Positions 20,207-29,043 of a stretch of 64,000 nt of DNA are shown one piece after another. This stretch comes from Nostoc sp. FACHB-152. Its GTDB lineage: Bacteria; Cyanobacteriota; Cyanobacteriia; Cyanobacteriales; Nostocaceae. Location of the stretch: assembly GCF_014697475.1 (NCBI RefSeq), contig NZ_JACJRV010000003.1:1-64000 (forward strand), written 5' to 3'. A program made the translations under genes and the position numbers. Position 1 is the first letter of the stretch; every line of letters begins with the position of its first letter. The notes beneath the pieces were generated by a model. The model had not been told where the DNA came from and ran no database searches. It was given only the letters and a program-made list of their open reading frames with translations.

Positions 20207-20800
20207 TTACTGTGGTGTAGCCGAGCGTCCTTGTTTACCAAGCTTAAATAGAACAAAATAGCCTAAGTAAACCACATAAATTATTAAACAGGTTATACCC
20301 AGAAAACCCAGAAATGCTGGCTTGCTATTGTGATGGAAATAATCTTTAAAGATTAAAGGGGCTTCAAACCAAACTCGACAATAGGGAGTTTTAATTGCTG
20401 TTTGCGAAAAGGCACAACCGATAAAAGGGAGCAAAGCGATCGCACTCAGCAGGCTATATACTGTTACAGCCCAGCGCCAAGCAGTAAAAATCAACTTCAA
20501 AGGGCTACTGGGTTGATAGTCAATTTCCTCATTGAGATCCACCCAAAACCATAACGAAATGGGAACGAGAAGATGTGCTATCAACCCAGAAATAAAGCTG
20601 ACTGGGTATGCAGCAATCATCAAGTAAATAGTAATTGCCAGCAGACTAGCAACTCGCCAGTAAATCATTAACAGGCGTTGTATTCCTTCTGCTTTTTGTA
20701 CAAATGCCCAAATCAAAAGAATTAGCGGAATAAATAACGTAAATGCTATCCCCAGCCGGTAATCAGTCCATATGTAAGGGCGGAACCAAACTTCTTCCAT
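20207..20800 (-). CDS. DUF3177-like integral membrane protein
   Basis: This 197-aa protein has about five hydrophobic helices (roughly 15-33, 45-70, 72-88, 108-130 and 160-185). The N-terminus EEVWFRPYIWTDYRLGIAF and the loop SLWFWVDLNEEIDYQPSSPL fit the cyanobacterial DUF3177 family as I remember it. Function is unknown. It is the first gene of a same-strand run leading through a small conserved gene to cbiD. Confidence 0.72.
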   Translation of the reverse strand: MEEVWFRPYIWTDYRLGIAFTLFIPLILLIWAFVQKAEGIQRLLMIYWRVASLLAITIYLMIAAYPVSFISGLIAHLLVPISLWFWVDLNEEIDYQPSSPLKLIFTAWRWAVTVYSLLSAIALLPFIGCAFSQTAIKTPYCRVWFEAPLIFKDYFHHNSKPAFLGFLGITCLIIYVVYLGYFVLFKLGKQGRSATPQ

Positions 20801-21114
20801 TGTTTTTGCCAGACTATAAATAAAAAGTTTGCATGAAGATTCAGATATTTACTATAACGGATACTTCAGCAACAACTTTTAGCCAAGATAGGTAATTCTG
20901 ATACTGGCACTTTACGGTGACTGAATTTTACCCATCTGGAGAAAAAAAACAAGCAACTCACAGATCTTTTACTTTAGTAACTTGTACAAAATGACAACTT
21001 ATATTAAGGGGAAGTTAAGAAACGTACCCCAAAGAGCATGAAGGTACAAAGTCTGAGTAAAAAGATTCTGGTTGCTTGCCTGTTTGATGAATCGAAAACT
21101 TAGCAACTCAAGGT
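20801..21114. other. Intergenic region downstream of cp12
   Basis: These 314 bp lie between cp12 and the DUF3177-like gene, both on the minus strand. The region presumably holds the promoter of the latter and the 3' end of cp12. I see no convincing hairpin terminator, repeat or open reading frame. Confidence 0.4.
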
Positions 21115-21336
21115 TTATTCATCATAAACCCGACACTCAGCTGCGTCTGGGTTATCATCACAGTACTGTTCCAGGGAATTTTTTGGCTTACTTTGGCGCT
21201 GGTGGGAGGCTTCAGCTTGCAGTTCTTCAACTGCATCCCAAGCCGCCGCACACTCAGCAGAATTGCTACCTGAGACATCACAGACAGCACGAGCTTGTTC
21301 TACTTCTACTTGAATTTGTTCTTGGATATCGCTCAT
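21115..21336 (-). CDS. cp12: CP12, redox regulator of the Calvin cycle
   Basis: The 73-aa protein is a complete canonical CP12. It has the N-terminal Cys pair C19/C29, the core AWDAVEELQAE, and the C-terminal Cys pair C59/C68 in YCDDNPDAAECRVYDE. In the dark, oxidised CP12 forms disulfides and assembles GAPDH (Gap2) and phosphoribulokinase into an inactive complex; thioredoxin releases it in light. The gene stands alone, without a fused CBS domain. A MITE copy lies about 120 bp upstream (21458-21558), close enough to touch its promoter region. Confidence 0.96.
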   Translation of the reverse strand: MSDIQEQIQVEVEQARAVCDVSGSNSAECAAAWDAVEELQAEASHQRQSKPKNSLEQYCDDNPDAAECRVYDE

Positions 21337-21457
21337 AGCTTTTGTTGTGTGTTGTTAATACTAGTATGGAAAAGTTCAAAAATTGTGAGTTTTTGTACTA
21401 TCACTGATCATTCTACCCAATAAGCACAACCACTTAGTCAGACAACTGGATGATTGC

Positions 21458-21558
21458 TATAGCAGTCCTAAATGAGATTCAAACAAATCTATTGCCTATT
21501 GCGTATTCCCTATTGCCTATCCACATAAGCAGTTTGTAAATCAAATAGGATTGCTATA
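21458..21558. mobile_element. MITE-like element, copy A (TATAGCAATCCTA ends)
   Basis: This 101-bp element starts with TATAGCAGTCCTA (21458-21470) and ends with TAGGATTGCTATA (21546-21558), a near-perfect 13-bp inverted repeat. The interior holds a heptanucleotide tract (21489-21522) and ends in TTTGTAAATCAAA. Full copies B and C lie at 39959 and 55900. It carries no open reading frame and lies upstream of cp12. Confidence 0.75.
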
Positions 21559-21830
21559 AGTACGACAAAGTAAGATATCCATACTGTATGTTTGTCTATC
21601 TTTTAAGATTTTGTAGAGTCGGTACTGTGAAAGTACATTCATCAACTATATTTATTCCATGCAGTAGGAATTGATGAATATCTATTCTCAAAGGCAGCTA
21701 GGCTAAAGGCAAAGGGGAAGATAAACTTTTCATCCTCAGTTGTCAAATCTATCTATACAAGTCTTGTGCCTCTTTGCCTCGGCAAAACCTTGGGCTAAAA
21801 GCACGACGAACAAGAAAGAGCTAAAAACTC

Positions 21831-23045
21831 ATGGCAGACCAAATGCAGTGGGCAAATGCCCTATCAACCCGTCCTTCGTTGGAAGCAGCTGTTACAGATG
21901 TAGTGCAAAGGGCTGTGTCTTCATTAACAGCACCAGCGCATTTAGGGCTGGTGTTTATTTCATCTGCTTTTGCCAGTGAGTACTCACGGCTTTTACCTTT
22001 GCTAGCAGAAAAACTTTCGGTTCCTGTAATGATTGGTTGTAGCGGTGGTGGAGTAATAGGTACTACAACTGAAGGGCAAACTCAAGAAATAGAATCTGAC
22101 GCTGCCTTGAGTCTGACTTTGGCACATCTGCCAGGAGTAAATTTACAAGTTTTTCATGTTCTGTCGGAAGAATTACCCGATTTGGATAGTTCACCCGATG
22201 CTTGGATTAATTTGATTGGTGTACAACCATCTGAAAATCCGCAGTTCATTTTGCTGTCTAGTTCTTTCTCTTCAGGAATCAATGAACTTTTGCAAGGATT
22301 AGACTTTGCTTATCCTGGTTCAGTGATTTTAGGGGGACAGGCTAGTGCGGGTGGAATGGGTGGTCGAATTGCGCTGTTCTGTAACGATCGCCTGTATCGT
22401 GAAGGTACTGTAGGCTTGGCTTTAACTGGCAATATTGTCTTAGAAACTATTGTGGCTCAAGGTTGCCGACCCATTGGTGAGCCGATACAAGTCACCAAAG
22501 CTGAACGCAACATCATTTTAGAACTTGATGAAAAAGTGCCATTGGTAGTGTTGCGAGATTTAATTAACAGTCTCAGCGAGAAAGAGCGGACTTTAGCGCA
22601 GCATTCTTTGTTTGTTGGTGTGGCGATGGATGAATTTAAGCTGTCTTTGCAGCAAGGGGATTTTTTAATTCGCAGTATTTTAGGGGTAGATCCAGCCGGA
22701 GGTGCGATCGCAATTGGCGATCTTGTCCGTCCTGGCCAACGTCTCCAATTTCATTTACGTGATGCTGAAGCTTCCGCAGAAGATTTAGAATTTCTGTTAG
22801 AAAGATATCAAAATCAAACAAATACGACATCTTCGTCTATTGCTGCTTTAATGTTTTCCTGTGTAGGCCGTGGCGAAGGACTGTACGGCAAACCCGATTT
22901 CGATTCAGCACTATTTAAACGCTATTTCCCAGATCTACCCATAGGTGGCTTTTTCTGTGGTGGCGAAATTGGCCCCGTAGGTGGTAGAACCTTCCTACAC
23001 GGTTACACCTCAGTTTTTGGAATTTGCCGCCAGCATGAAGGCTGA
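21831..23045 (+). CDS. Stand-alone FIST (N and C) domain protein
   Basis: The 404-aa soluble protein covers a FIST N-terminal domain (about residues 35-215, with HLGLVFISSAF, VMIGCSGGGVIG and SVILGGQASAG) and a FIST C-terminal domain (about 220-390, with FLIRSILGVDPAGGAIAIGD and GGFFCGGEIGPVGGRTFLHGYTSV). FIST domains are sensory modules proposed to bind small ligands such as amino acids and are usually fused to kinases or cyclases; this one has no output domain. It is 227 bp upstream of the ArsA-like ATPase on the same strand. Confidence 0.9.
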   Translation: MADQMQWANALSTRPSLEAAVTDVVQRAVSSLTAPAHLGLVFISSAFASEYSRLLPLLAEKLSVPVMIGCSGGGVIGTTTEGQTQEIESDAALSLTLAHLPGVNLQVFHVLSEELPDLDSSPDAWINLIGVQPSENPQFILLSSSFSSGINELLQGLDFAYPGSVILGGQASAGGMGGRIALFCNDRLYREGTVGLALTGNIVLETIVAQGCRPIGEPIQVTKAERNIILELDEKVPLVVLRDLINSLSEKERTLAQHSLFVGVAMDEFKLSLQQGDFLIRSILGVDPAGGAIAIGDLVRPGQRLQFHLRDAEASAEDLEFLLERYQNQTNTTSSSIAALMFSCVGRGEGLYGKPDFDSALFKRYFPDLPIGGFFCGGEIGPVGGRTFLHGYTSVFGICRQHEG

Positions 23046-23160
23046 GTTAATAGTCATTAGTCAATGGTCATTGGTCAAAAGGCAGAAAGTCCCAGAAAAA
23101 GGCTTCATACTAGCCTGCGGCAAGCCGCTAAGAGCGTCTACACACTTCATAACTTTTTCC

Positions 23161-23206
23161 CCTGTTGCCTATTCCCTATTGCCTGTTCCCTGTTCCCTGT
23201 TCCCTT
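23161..23206. repeat. Heptanucleotide repeat tract (TGTTCCC/TATTGCC)
   Basis: The tract is a run of 7-bp units, TGTTGCC-TATTCCC-TATTGCC-TGTTCCC-TGTTCCC-TGTTCCC, between the FIST gene and the ArsA-like gene. Short tandem heptamers of this type are typical of heterocystous cyanobacteria. A GCCTGCGGCAAGCCGC palindrome lies just upstream. Confidence 0.7.
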
Positions 23207-23271
23207 TATTTCTTTAAACAGTCGATAATGTAAATAAATGTGAAAAATTCTCAGGCAGGTCGTATTCATTC

Positions 23272-24459
23272 ATGCGCGTAATTTTAATGACAGGCAAAGG
23301 CGGTGTCGGAAAAACCTCCGTTGCGGCAGCAACAGGGCTGCGTTGTGCAGAACTAGGCTATCGCACCCTAGTTTTGAGTACAGATCCGGCACACTCGTTA
23401 GCTGACAGTTTTGATCTAGAACTAGAACACGCACCTCGGCAAATTCGCCCCAACTTGTGGGGTGCAGAACTCGATGCACTACAAGAACTCGAAGGTAACT
23501 GGGGTGCTGTGAAGCGATACATTACTCAAGTTTTGCAGGCTAGGGGCTTAGAAGGTGTACAGGCGGAAGAATTGGCAATTTTACCAGGCATGGATGAGAT
23601 TTTTAGCTTGGTAAGGATGAAACGCCATTATGATGAGGGAGATTTTGATGTCTTAATTATTGACTCAGCTCCTACGGGTACAGCCTTACGCCTTTTGAGT
23701 TTACCGGAAGTGGGCGGTTGGTATATGCGCCGCTTTTACAAACCTTTTCAAAACATCTCAGTAGCGTTGCGTCCTTTGGTGGAACCCATTTTTAGACCAA
23801 TTGCTGGTTTTTCTCTGCCAGATAAAGAGGTAATGGATGCACCTTACGAGTTTTATGAACAAATTGAAGCATTGGAAAAAGTCTTAACAGACAATACTCA
23901 AACTTCTGTGCGTCTTGTGACTAATCCAGAGAAGATGGTAATTAAAGAATCTCTACGCGCCCATGCTTATTTAAGCCTTTATAATGTGGCGACTGATTTA
24001 GTAGTGGCGAATCGAATCATTCCGCCAGAAGTACAAGATCCCTTCTTTCAACGTTGGAAAGAAAATCAAGAGCAATATCGTCAAGAAATTCATGAGAATT
24101 TCCATCCTCTACCAGTTAAAGAAGCTCCTCTTTTCTCTGAGGAAATGTGTGGAATAGCAGCATTAGAAAGACTCAAGGATATTCTTTACAAAGATGAAGA
24201 TCCCAGCCAAGTTTACTACAAAGAAACAACAGTTAGAGTGGTGCAAGAAGAAAATCAATATAGTTTAGAACTGTACTTGCCGGGGATTCCTAAAAACCAA
24301 ATTCAACTGAGTAAAACAGGTGACGAGCTAAATATCACTATTGGCAACCATCGCCGCAACCTAGTTCTGCCGCAAGCTTTAGCTGCACTACAACCCGGTG
24401 GAGCAAAGATGGAAGATGATTATTTGAGAATTCGCTTTGTTGATAATGCCAGGGTTTAA
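23272..24459 (+). CDS. ArsA/Get3-family ATPase with C-terminal HSP20-like domain
   Basis: This 395-aa protein has the deviant P-loop GKGGVGKTS at residues 8-16, switch [14 protein letters not shown] and switch [16 protein letters not shown], all intact. It lacks the second ATPase half of classical ArsA and instead ends in an alpha-crystallin-like beta domain (about 322-395, [26 protein letters not shown]). This is the cyanobacterial/plant Get3-like form; such proteins are thought to chaperone hydrophobic clients or membrane proteins rather than pump arsenite. No arsB or arsR is nearby. A hairpin terminator follows at 24499-24533. Confidence 0.92.
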   Translation: MRVILMTGKGGVGKTSVAAATGLRCAELGYRTLVLSTDPAHSLADSFDLELEHAPRQIRPNLWGAELDALQELEGNWGAVKRYITQVLQARGLEGVQAEELAILPGMDEIFSLVRMKRHYDEGDFDVLIIDSAPTGTALRLLSLPEVGGWYMRRFYKPFQNISVALRPLVEPIFRPIAGFSLPDKEVMDAPYEFYEQIEALEKVLTDNTQTSVRLVTNPEKMVIKESLRAHAYLSLYNVATDLVVANRIIPPEVQDPFFQRWKENQEQYRQEIHENFHPLPVKEAPLFSEEMCGIAALERLKDILYKDEDPSQVYYKETTVRVVQEENQYSLELYLPGIPKNQIQLSKTGDELNITIGNHRRNLVLPQALAALQPGGAKMEDDYLRIRFVDNARV

Positions 24460-24783
24460 TGTTGCTGTTGTAATAAAATTTTAATAAACATTAACAATAA
24501 AAGTAGAGATAAAAATTATGTATCTCTACTTTTACTTTTATATATATATTTAGCAATAATTTATTAAACTCTAATTCAATCCATGTTCATCAGAAAAACA
24601 TACTTTTTCTGGAAACTATTTATAAAATAAATATCATAAAGATATGTAACAAAAACATGGGAGTGTTTACTATATTTTGACCGTGGTTTTACTGTGGACA
24701 AATAGAAGATGAAAATTAACAATAAATTTAGATTTATAATGTTTAGTTATTTATTTTTTTGAAAGTTATTAAATATAAAAGCA
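24460..24783. other. AT-rich leader region of the photosensor kinase gene
   Basis: These 324 bp contain the terminator at 24499-24533 and then very AT-rich sequence up to the kinase start. The latter should hold the kinase promoter and 5' leader. No repeat family member and no open reading frame are visible. Confidence 0.45.
24499..24533. terminator. Hairpin terminator after the ArsA-like gene
   Basis: A perfect 13-bp stem AAAAGTAGAGATA (24499-24511) and TATCTCTACTTTT (24521-24533) encloses a 9-base loop. The T-rich 3' side continues into ACTTTTA. It lies 40 bp past the ArsA-like stop codon. Confidence 0.8.
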
Positions 24784-27700
24784 ATGTCTCCAATAACTGA
24801 TGTCGACTTGTGGATGAGACAAAATCAAGAAACTGTATTGCGGCGTATTACCAACCGGATTCGTCAAACATTAGAGTTAGAAGAAATAATTACGACGACA
24901 ACAGCAGAAATCAGGACTTTACTCGGAACTGACCGAGTGATGATTTATAAATTTCATACCGATGGTAGCGGTGAAGTAGTGAGTGAGTCGATTGATGGAA
25001 ATCGCTTACCTTCGCTATTAGGGCTAAATTTTCCATCTGATGATATTCCTCCCCATGCTCGTGAACTGTTTATTAAGTGTCGGGTACGTTCTGTAGTGAA
25101 TTTGGAGACGCAACAGATCGGTCACAGTTCAGTCAACATCCTAGAAACAGGTGAAATTCAGGCAGAAAATATCCGTTACCGCCCCGTAGATCCTTGCCAT
25201 GCTGAATATTTAACGGCAATGGGGGTGAAGTCTTCTGTAGTAGCACCAATTTTTCATCAAGATAAACTGTGGGGATTGCTAGTATCTCATAGTTGCGAAG
25301 CAAGTTCTATTTCAGAATCTGAGCTAGAACTCATGCAAATGGTGGTAGATCAATTATCAATAGCGATCGCCCAAAGCAATCTCCTCACCCAAGCCCGTGC
25401 GAAAGCAGAACGAGAAAGTCAAATTAACCGCATTGCCACGTTACTACATTCCCTACCGACAATTGTTCTCCAACCTGCATTAGAAGAAGCGGTTGCTGCT
25501 TTTAAAGGTTCTGGTGGCAGACTGTGTATCAGAAACGAAGCCTTTCATCCGCAAGATGGTAGGGTTAAGAGTCTAGCCGAATGTCTGATTCCGGGTAGTA
25601 ATTGCATTAAAGTTTATACCTGTGGACAGCAACCACAAATTCCTCAAGAAACTATCTATCCCTTAATGGAGCAGTATAGTGTCTGGCAGGAGCATTATCA
25701 GTCAGGTAGATATGATGTTTGGGCGATCGCTGACATTTATCAAACCTCAAATTTGCGAACTTTACAACTAGCTTTTCAACCTACTAAAATTCGCAGCCTT
25801 CTGATGATCCCACTTCAATATCGTCAGCAGTTAGTAGGTTATTTAAGCATTTTCCGAGATGAAATAGACACAGAAACCTTGTGGGCTGGACGATTTGATA
25901 GCGATCGCCGTCAATTATATCCCCGTCTATCGTTTGATTTATGGCGAGAATCGAAAAAAGCTCAACCTCAGCAATGGCAAGAAGAAGAAATTCAATTAGC
26001 TAGAGAAATCTCTAAACACTTTGCCTCAGCGATTCAACAACATGAACTGTACCAACAGGTACAAGCTTTTAATCACAACTTAGAACATCAAGTTAAAAGA
26101 CGAACAATTGAATTACAACGTACCTATGAACAACAACAATCAGTATTTGGGGTAATTGCCAAGATTCGTGAGTCTTTAAATACTCACACTATTTTTCAAA
26201 TCACCACAAAAGAAGTGTGTCAGTTAGTAAAAGCAGATCGCGTTTCTGTTTACCGTTTTACACAAGATTGGGGTGGTGAATTTGTTGGAGACTTTGAGGC
26301 GGCTAGTCCCAATTGGACAAATGAAGCCAAAATTCGGATAAATACCATTTGGAATGACACTTACCTCCAAGACACCGAAGGAGGACGTTATCGCCACAAT
26401 GAAACCTTTGCGGTAGATGACATCTACAAAATGGGGTTCACTCAGTGCCATTTAGAAAATTTAGAATTTTATCAAATTCATGCTTTTGTATTAGCTCCGA
26501 TTTTCGTTGGGCAAAAGCTGTGGGGTCTACTTTGCACCTATCAACATTCCGGCCCCCGCGAATGGAAAGATTCAGAAGTTACCTTCCTCAGCCAAATTGC
26601 TGGTCAATTGGGGATAGCACTCCAACAAGCTCAGTTACTCATGCAAACTCAGCAGCAGGCTGCTGAATTGCGTAAAGCAGCAGAACAACAACAGATATTA
26701 TTTGAAGTAGTAACCAAGTTGCGAGAATCTCTTGATTTAGAGACAATTTTTGCTGCAACTGCACGTGAGGTGCGCCGTATCTTGAATGCTGACCGAGTAG
26801 TGGTTTACCGTTTCGATTCTAATTCCGAACTGGATGATGGCGAAATAGTTTCAGAAGATATTTTGCCAGGGTTTATCTCGACTATCACATTAAAAATTAA
26901 AGATACCTGTTTTAAGCAGAAATATGTTGCCTTTCATCGCCAAGGACGGGTTCATGTCATTACTAACGTTAACAACTCTGGACTCAACCCTTGTTATTTG
27001 AAGATGCTGCAAGAAATTCAGGTCCAAGCTAATTTGGTTGTCCCCCTAGTTAAAGGTAATGAACTCTGGGGTTTGTTATGCATTCACCAGTGCGCCCAAC
27101 CTCGTGAATGGCAAGCTTCAGAAATTCAATTTACAACTCAAGTGGCGGCGCAGCTTTCCGTAGCCGTAGAGCAAGCTGATTTACTGTTTCATAGCCAGCA
27201 GCAAGCACAACAGTTACAGGAAGCATTACATGAATTACAAACAACCCAAACTCAACTTATCCAAACTGAGAAAATGTCCTCATTGGGTCAGTTGGTAGCA
27301 GGTGTTGCTCATGAAATTAACAATCCGGTGAATTTCATTTACGGTAACCTGTCTCATGTTCGGGAATACACTGATGATTTACTCGCTATGCTGCATCTTT
27401 ATCAGCAGCACTATCCTCGCCCTGACGCAGAAATTTGCGATCGCGCCGCAGAAATTGATTTAGAGTTTCTGACTGAAGATCTGCCAAAAATTCTGTCTTC
27501 TATGCACATTGGTGTAGAACGCATTCGTCAAATTGTCATGTCTTTGCGTAATTTCTCCCGCCTTGATGAAGCTGAAATGAAGGAGGTAAATATTCACGAT
27601 GGCATTGATAGTACGCTGTTGATTTTACAGCACCGTTTGAAGTCAACAACTGGTGGTGCTAGCATTCAAGTAATCAAAGAATATGGTGATTTACCATTGG

Positions 27701-28092
27701 TTGAATGCTATGCCGGACAATTGAATCAAGTGTTTATGAATGTGTTAAGTAATGCTATTGATGCATTGGAAACTTATCAAAACTTACCATCACAAACTCA
27801 CCAACATCAAATTACGATTCGGACTACTGCTGGCAAGTTGCATGGCAATGTGCCTAGCGTCATGATTTATATCAAAGATAATGGACTAGGAATATCAGAG
27901 TCTGTGAAATCACGCGTATTCGATCCATTTTTCACGACTAAACCAGTGGGTAAGGGTACAGGTTTGGGGCTATCTATTAGTTACCAAATTGTGGTAGAAA
28001 AGCATGGTGGAACATTTCAATGTCAGTCTCAGTTAGGTGAAGGTAGCGAATTTCTGATTGAAATTCCGGTTCAGCAAAGTATTCATACATAA
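24784..28092 (+). CDS. Multi-GAF photoreceptor histidine kinase (Cph2-type phytochrome plus two cyanobacteriochrome domains)
   Basis: This 1102-aa soluble kinase has four GAF domains. GAF1 (about 30-200) has the phytochrome FPSDDIPPHAR segment and the bilin Cys C138-His139. GAF2 (215-420) lacks a Cys but carries a phytochrome tongue, LWAGRFDSDRRQLYPRLSF with W387-R-E; GAF1-GAF2 is thus a knotless Cph2-like phytochrome. GAF3 (455-620) has WNDTYLQDTEGG and C555-H556, like red/green cyanobacteriochromes. GAF4 (645-800) has a DXCF motif (D707-T-C709-F) plus C737-Tyr738, the dual-Cys type. Then come HisKA (H843 in GVAHEINNP) and HATPase (DNGLGIS 1032-1038, GKGTGLGL). It likely integrates several light colours. 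The output regulator is not adjacent. Spectral types are inferred from motifs only. Confidence 0.92.
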   Translation: MSPITDVDLWMRQNQETVLRRITNRIRQTLELEEIITTTTAEIRTLLGTDRVMIYKFHTDGSGEVVSESIDGNRLPSLLGLNFPSDDIPPHARELFIKCRVRSVVNLETQQIGHSSVNILETGEIQAENIRYRPVDPCHAEYLTAMGVKSSVVAPIFHQDKLWGLLVSHSCEASSISESELELMQMVVDQLSIAIAQSNLLTQARAKAERESQINRIATLLHSLPTIVLQPALEEAVAAFKGSGGRLCIRNEAFHPQDGRVKSLAECLIPGSNCIKVYTCGQQPQIPQETIYPLMEQYSVWQEHYQSGRYDVWAIADIYQTSNLRTLQLAFQPTKIRSLLMIPLQYRQQLVGYLSIFRDEIDTETLWAGRFDSDRRQLYPRLSFDLWRESKKAQPQQWQEEEIQLAREISKHFASAIQQHELYQQVQAFNHNLEHQVKRRTIELQRTYEQQQSVFGVIAKIRESLNTHTIFQITTKEVCQLVKADRVSVYRFTQDWGGEFVGDFEAASPNWTNEAKIRINTIWNDTYLQDTEGGRYRHNETFAVDDIYKMGFTQCHLENLEFYQIHAFVLAPIFVGQKLWGLLCTYQHSGPREWKDSEVTFLSQIAGQLGIALQQAQLLMQTQQQAAELRKAAEQQQILFEVVTKLRESLDLETIFAATAREVRRILNADRVVVYRFDSNSELDDGEIVSEDILPGFISTITLKIKDTCFKQKYVAFHRQGRVHVITNVNNSGLNPCYLKMLQEIQVQANLVVPLVKGNELWGLLCIHQCAQPREWQASEIQFTTQVAAQLSVAVEQADLLFHSQQQAQQLQEALHELQTTQTQLIQTEKMSSLGQLVAGVAHEINNPVNFIYGNLSHVREYTDDLLAMLHLYQQHYPRPDAEICDRAAEIDLEFLTEDLPKILSSMHIGVERIRQIVMSLRNFSRLDEAEMKEVNIHDGIDSTLLILQHRLKSTTGGASIQVIKEYGDLPLVECYAGQLNQVFMNVLSNAIDALETYQNLPSQTHQHQITIRTTAGKLHGNVPSVMIYIKDNGLGISESVKSRVFDPFFTTKPVGKGTGLGLSISYQIVVEKHGGTFQCQSQLGEGSEFLIEIPVQQSIHT

Positions 28093-28152
28093 AACTTCAA
28101 TCAATTCTGAATTTCTGTAATCTTATAGTAGCTACAGTAAAGTACAGAAAAA

Positions 28153-28758
28153 GTGACTACGTGCATTGATGCTACTTGGTTGAGTCGCCCCTCAACCATA
28201 ATCGCACCTGAACTTATCGGTTGTACTTTAGTACGGCAGATGTCAGATGGCAGTATTTTGCGAGGAATGATAGTAGAGACAGAAGCTTATGCACCTGATG
28301 ATCCGGCAATGCACGCTTATCGTGGCCGGACTACACGTAATCAGGTGATGTTTGGTGTTGCTGGTAAGGCGTATGTGTACTTAATTTATGGGATGTATTA
28401 CTGTCTAAACGTTGTCACTGACCGAGATGGAGTAGCTAGTGCTGTGCTTCTGCGCGCCCTTGAGTTAGATCAAGTACCCAATTGGGTTAACCATAAGGAA
28501 AAACTCAAACCTCATCGCATTGCTGCTGGGCCTGGTAAACTTTGCCGCGCCTTAAATATTGATTCGACGTTGAATGCAACACCCCTAGAGTTTGGTCAAC
28601 CATTATGGCTAGAACACCGCCATCCTGAATTTCAACAGCAACTAGACCAAGGACATTTAACTTTAATTCAGACTACCCGCATTGGTTTAACTAAAGGGGT
28701 AGATTTGCCGTGGCGTTGGTATTTATTTCACAGCCCTGCTGTGTCTAAAAAAGGATGA
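28153..28758 (+). CDS. DNA-3-methyladenine glycosylase (AAG/MPG family)
   Basis: The 201-aa protein removes alkylated purines such as 3-methyladenine or hypoxanthine to start base-excision repair. It has the AAG core GMIVETEAYAPDDPAMHAYRG (the first Glu of ETEAY is the expected catalytic residue), the intercalating-loop region AYVYLIYGMYYCLNVV, and AAGPGKLCRALNID. Length is normal for bacterial AAG. The start is GTG at 28153, 60 bp after the photosensor kinase on the same strand, so read-through transcription is possible. Confidence 0.93.
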   Translation: MTTCIDATWLSRPSTIIAPELIGCTLVRQMSDGSILRGMIVETEAYAPDDPAMHAYRGRTTRNQVMFGVAGKAYVYLIYGMYYCLNVVTDRDGVASAVLLRALELDQVPNWVNHKEKLKPHRIAAGPGKLCRALNIDSTLNATPLEFGQPLWLEHRHPEFQQQLDQGHLTLIQTTRIGLTKGVDLPWRWYLFHSPAVSKKG

Positions 28759-29043
28759 CGCATTCAGTCAAATTGAACTCTTAAATAATGAGCTTCATGA
28801 TCCAAAAAGAAAATTTTATTTAACCTAAATTCGGGTTAAAGATATAAAGGTAGAATCTAGTCCATCTGAAGACTGGGTTTTTTAGGTTGATGACAATAAG
28901 CAATTAATCTGCAAAGAACCTCAACAAAGAAATTAACAGGGCTAGAAATCTTAATTAATGTATTAATTTTACACTGATATTTAAATATTTATGGGAGTAT
29001 CAATGGTACACAAATTTTGACATCATAATATCAAGCTAAATTT

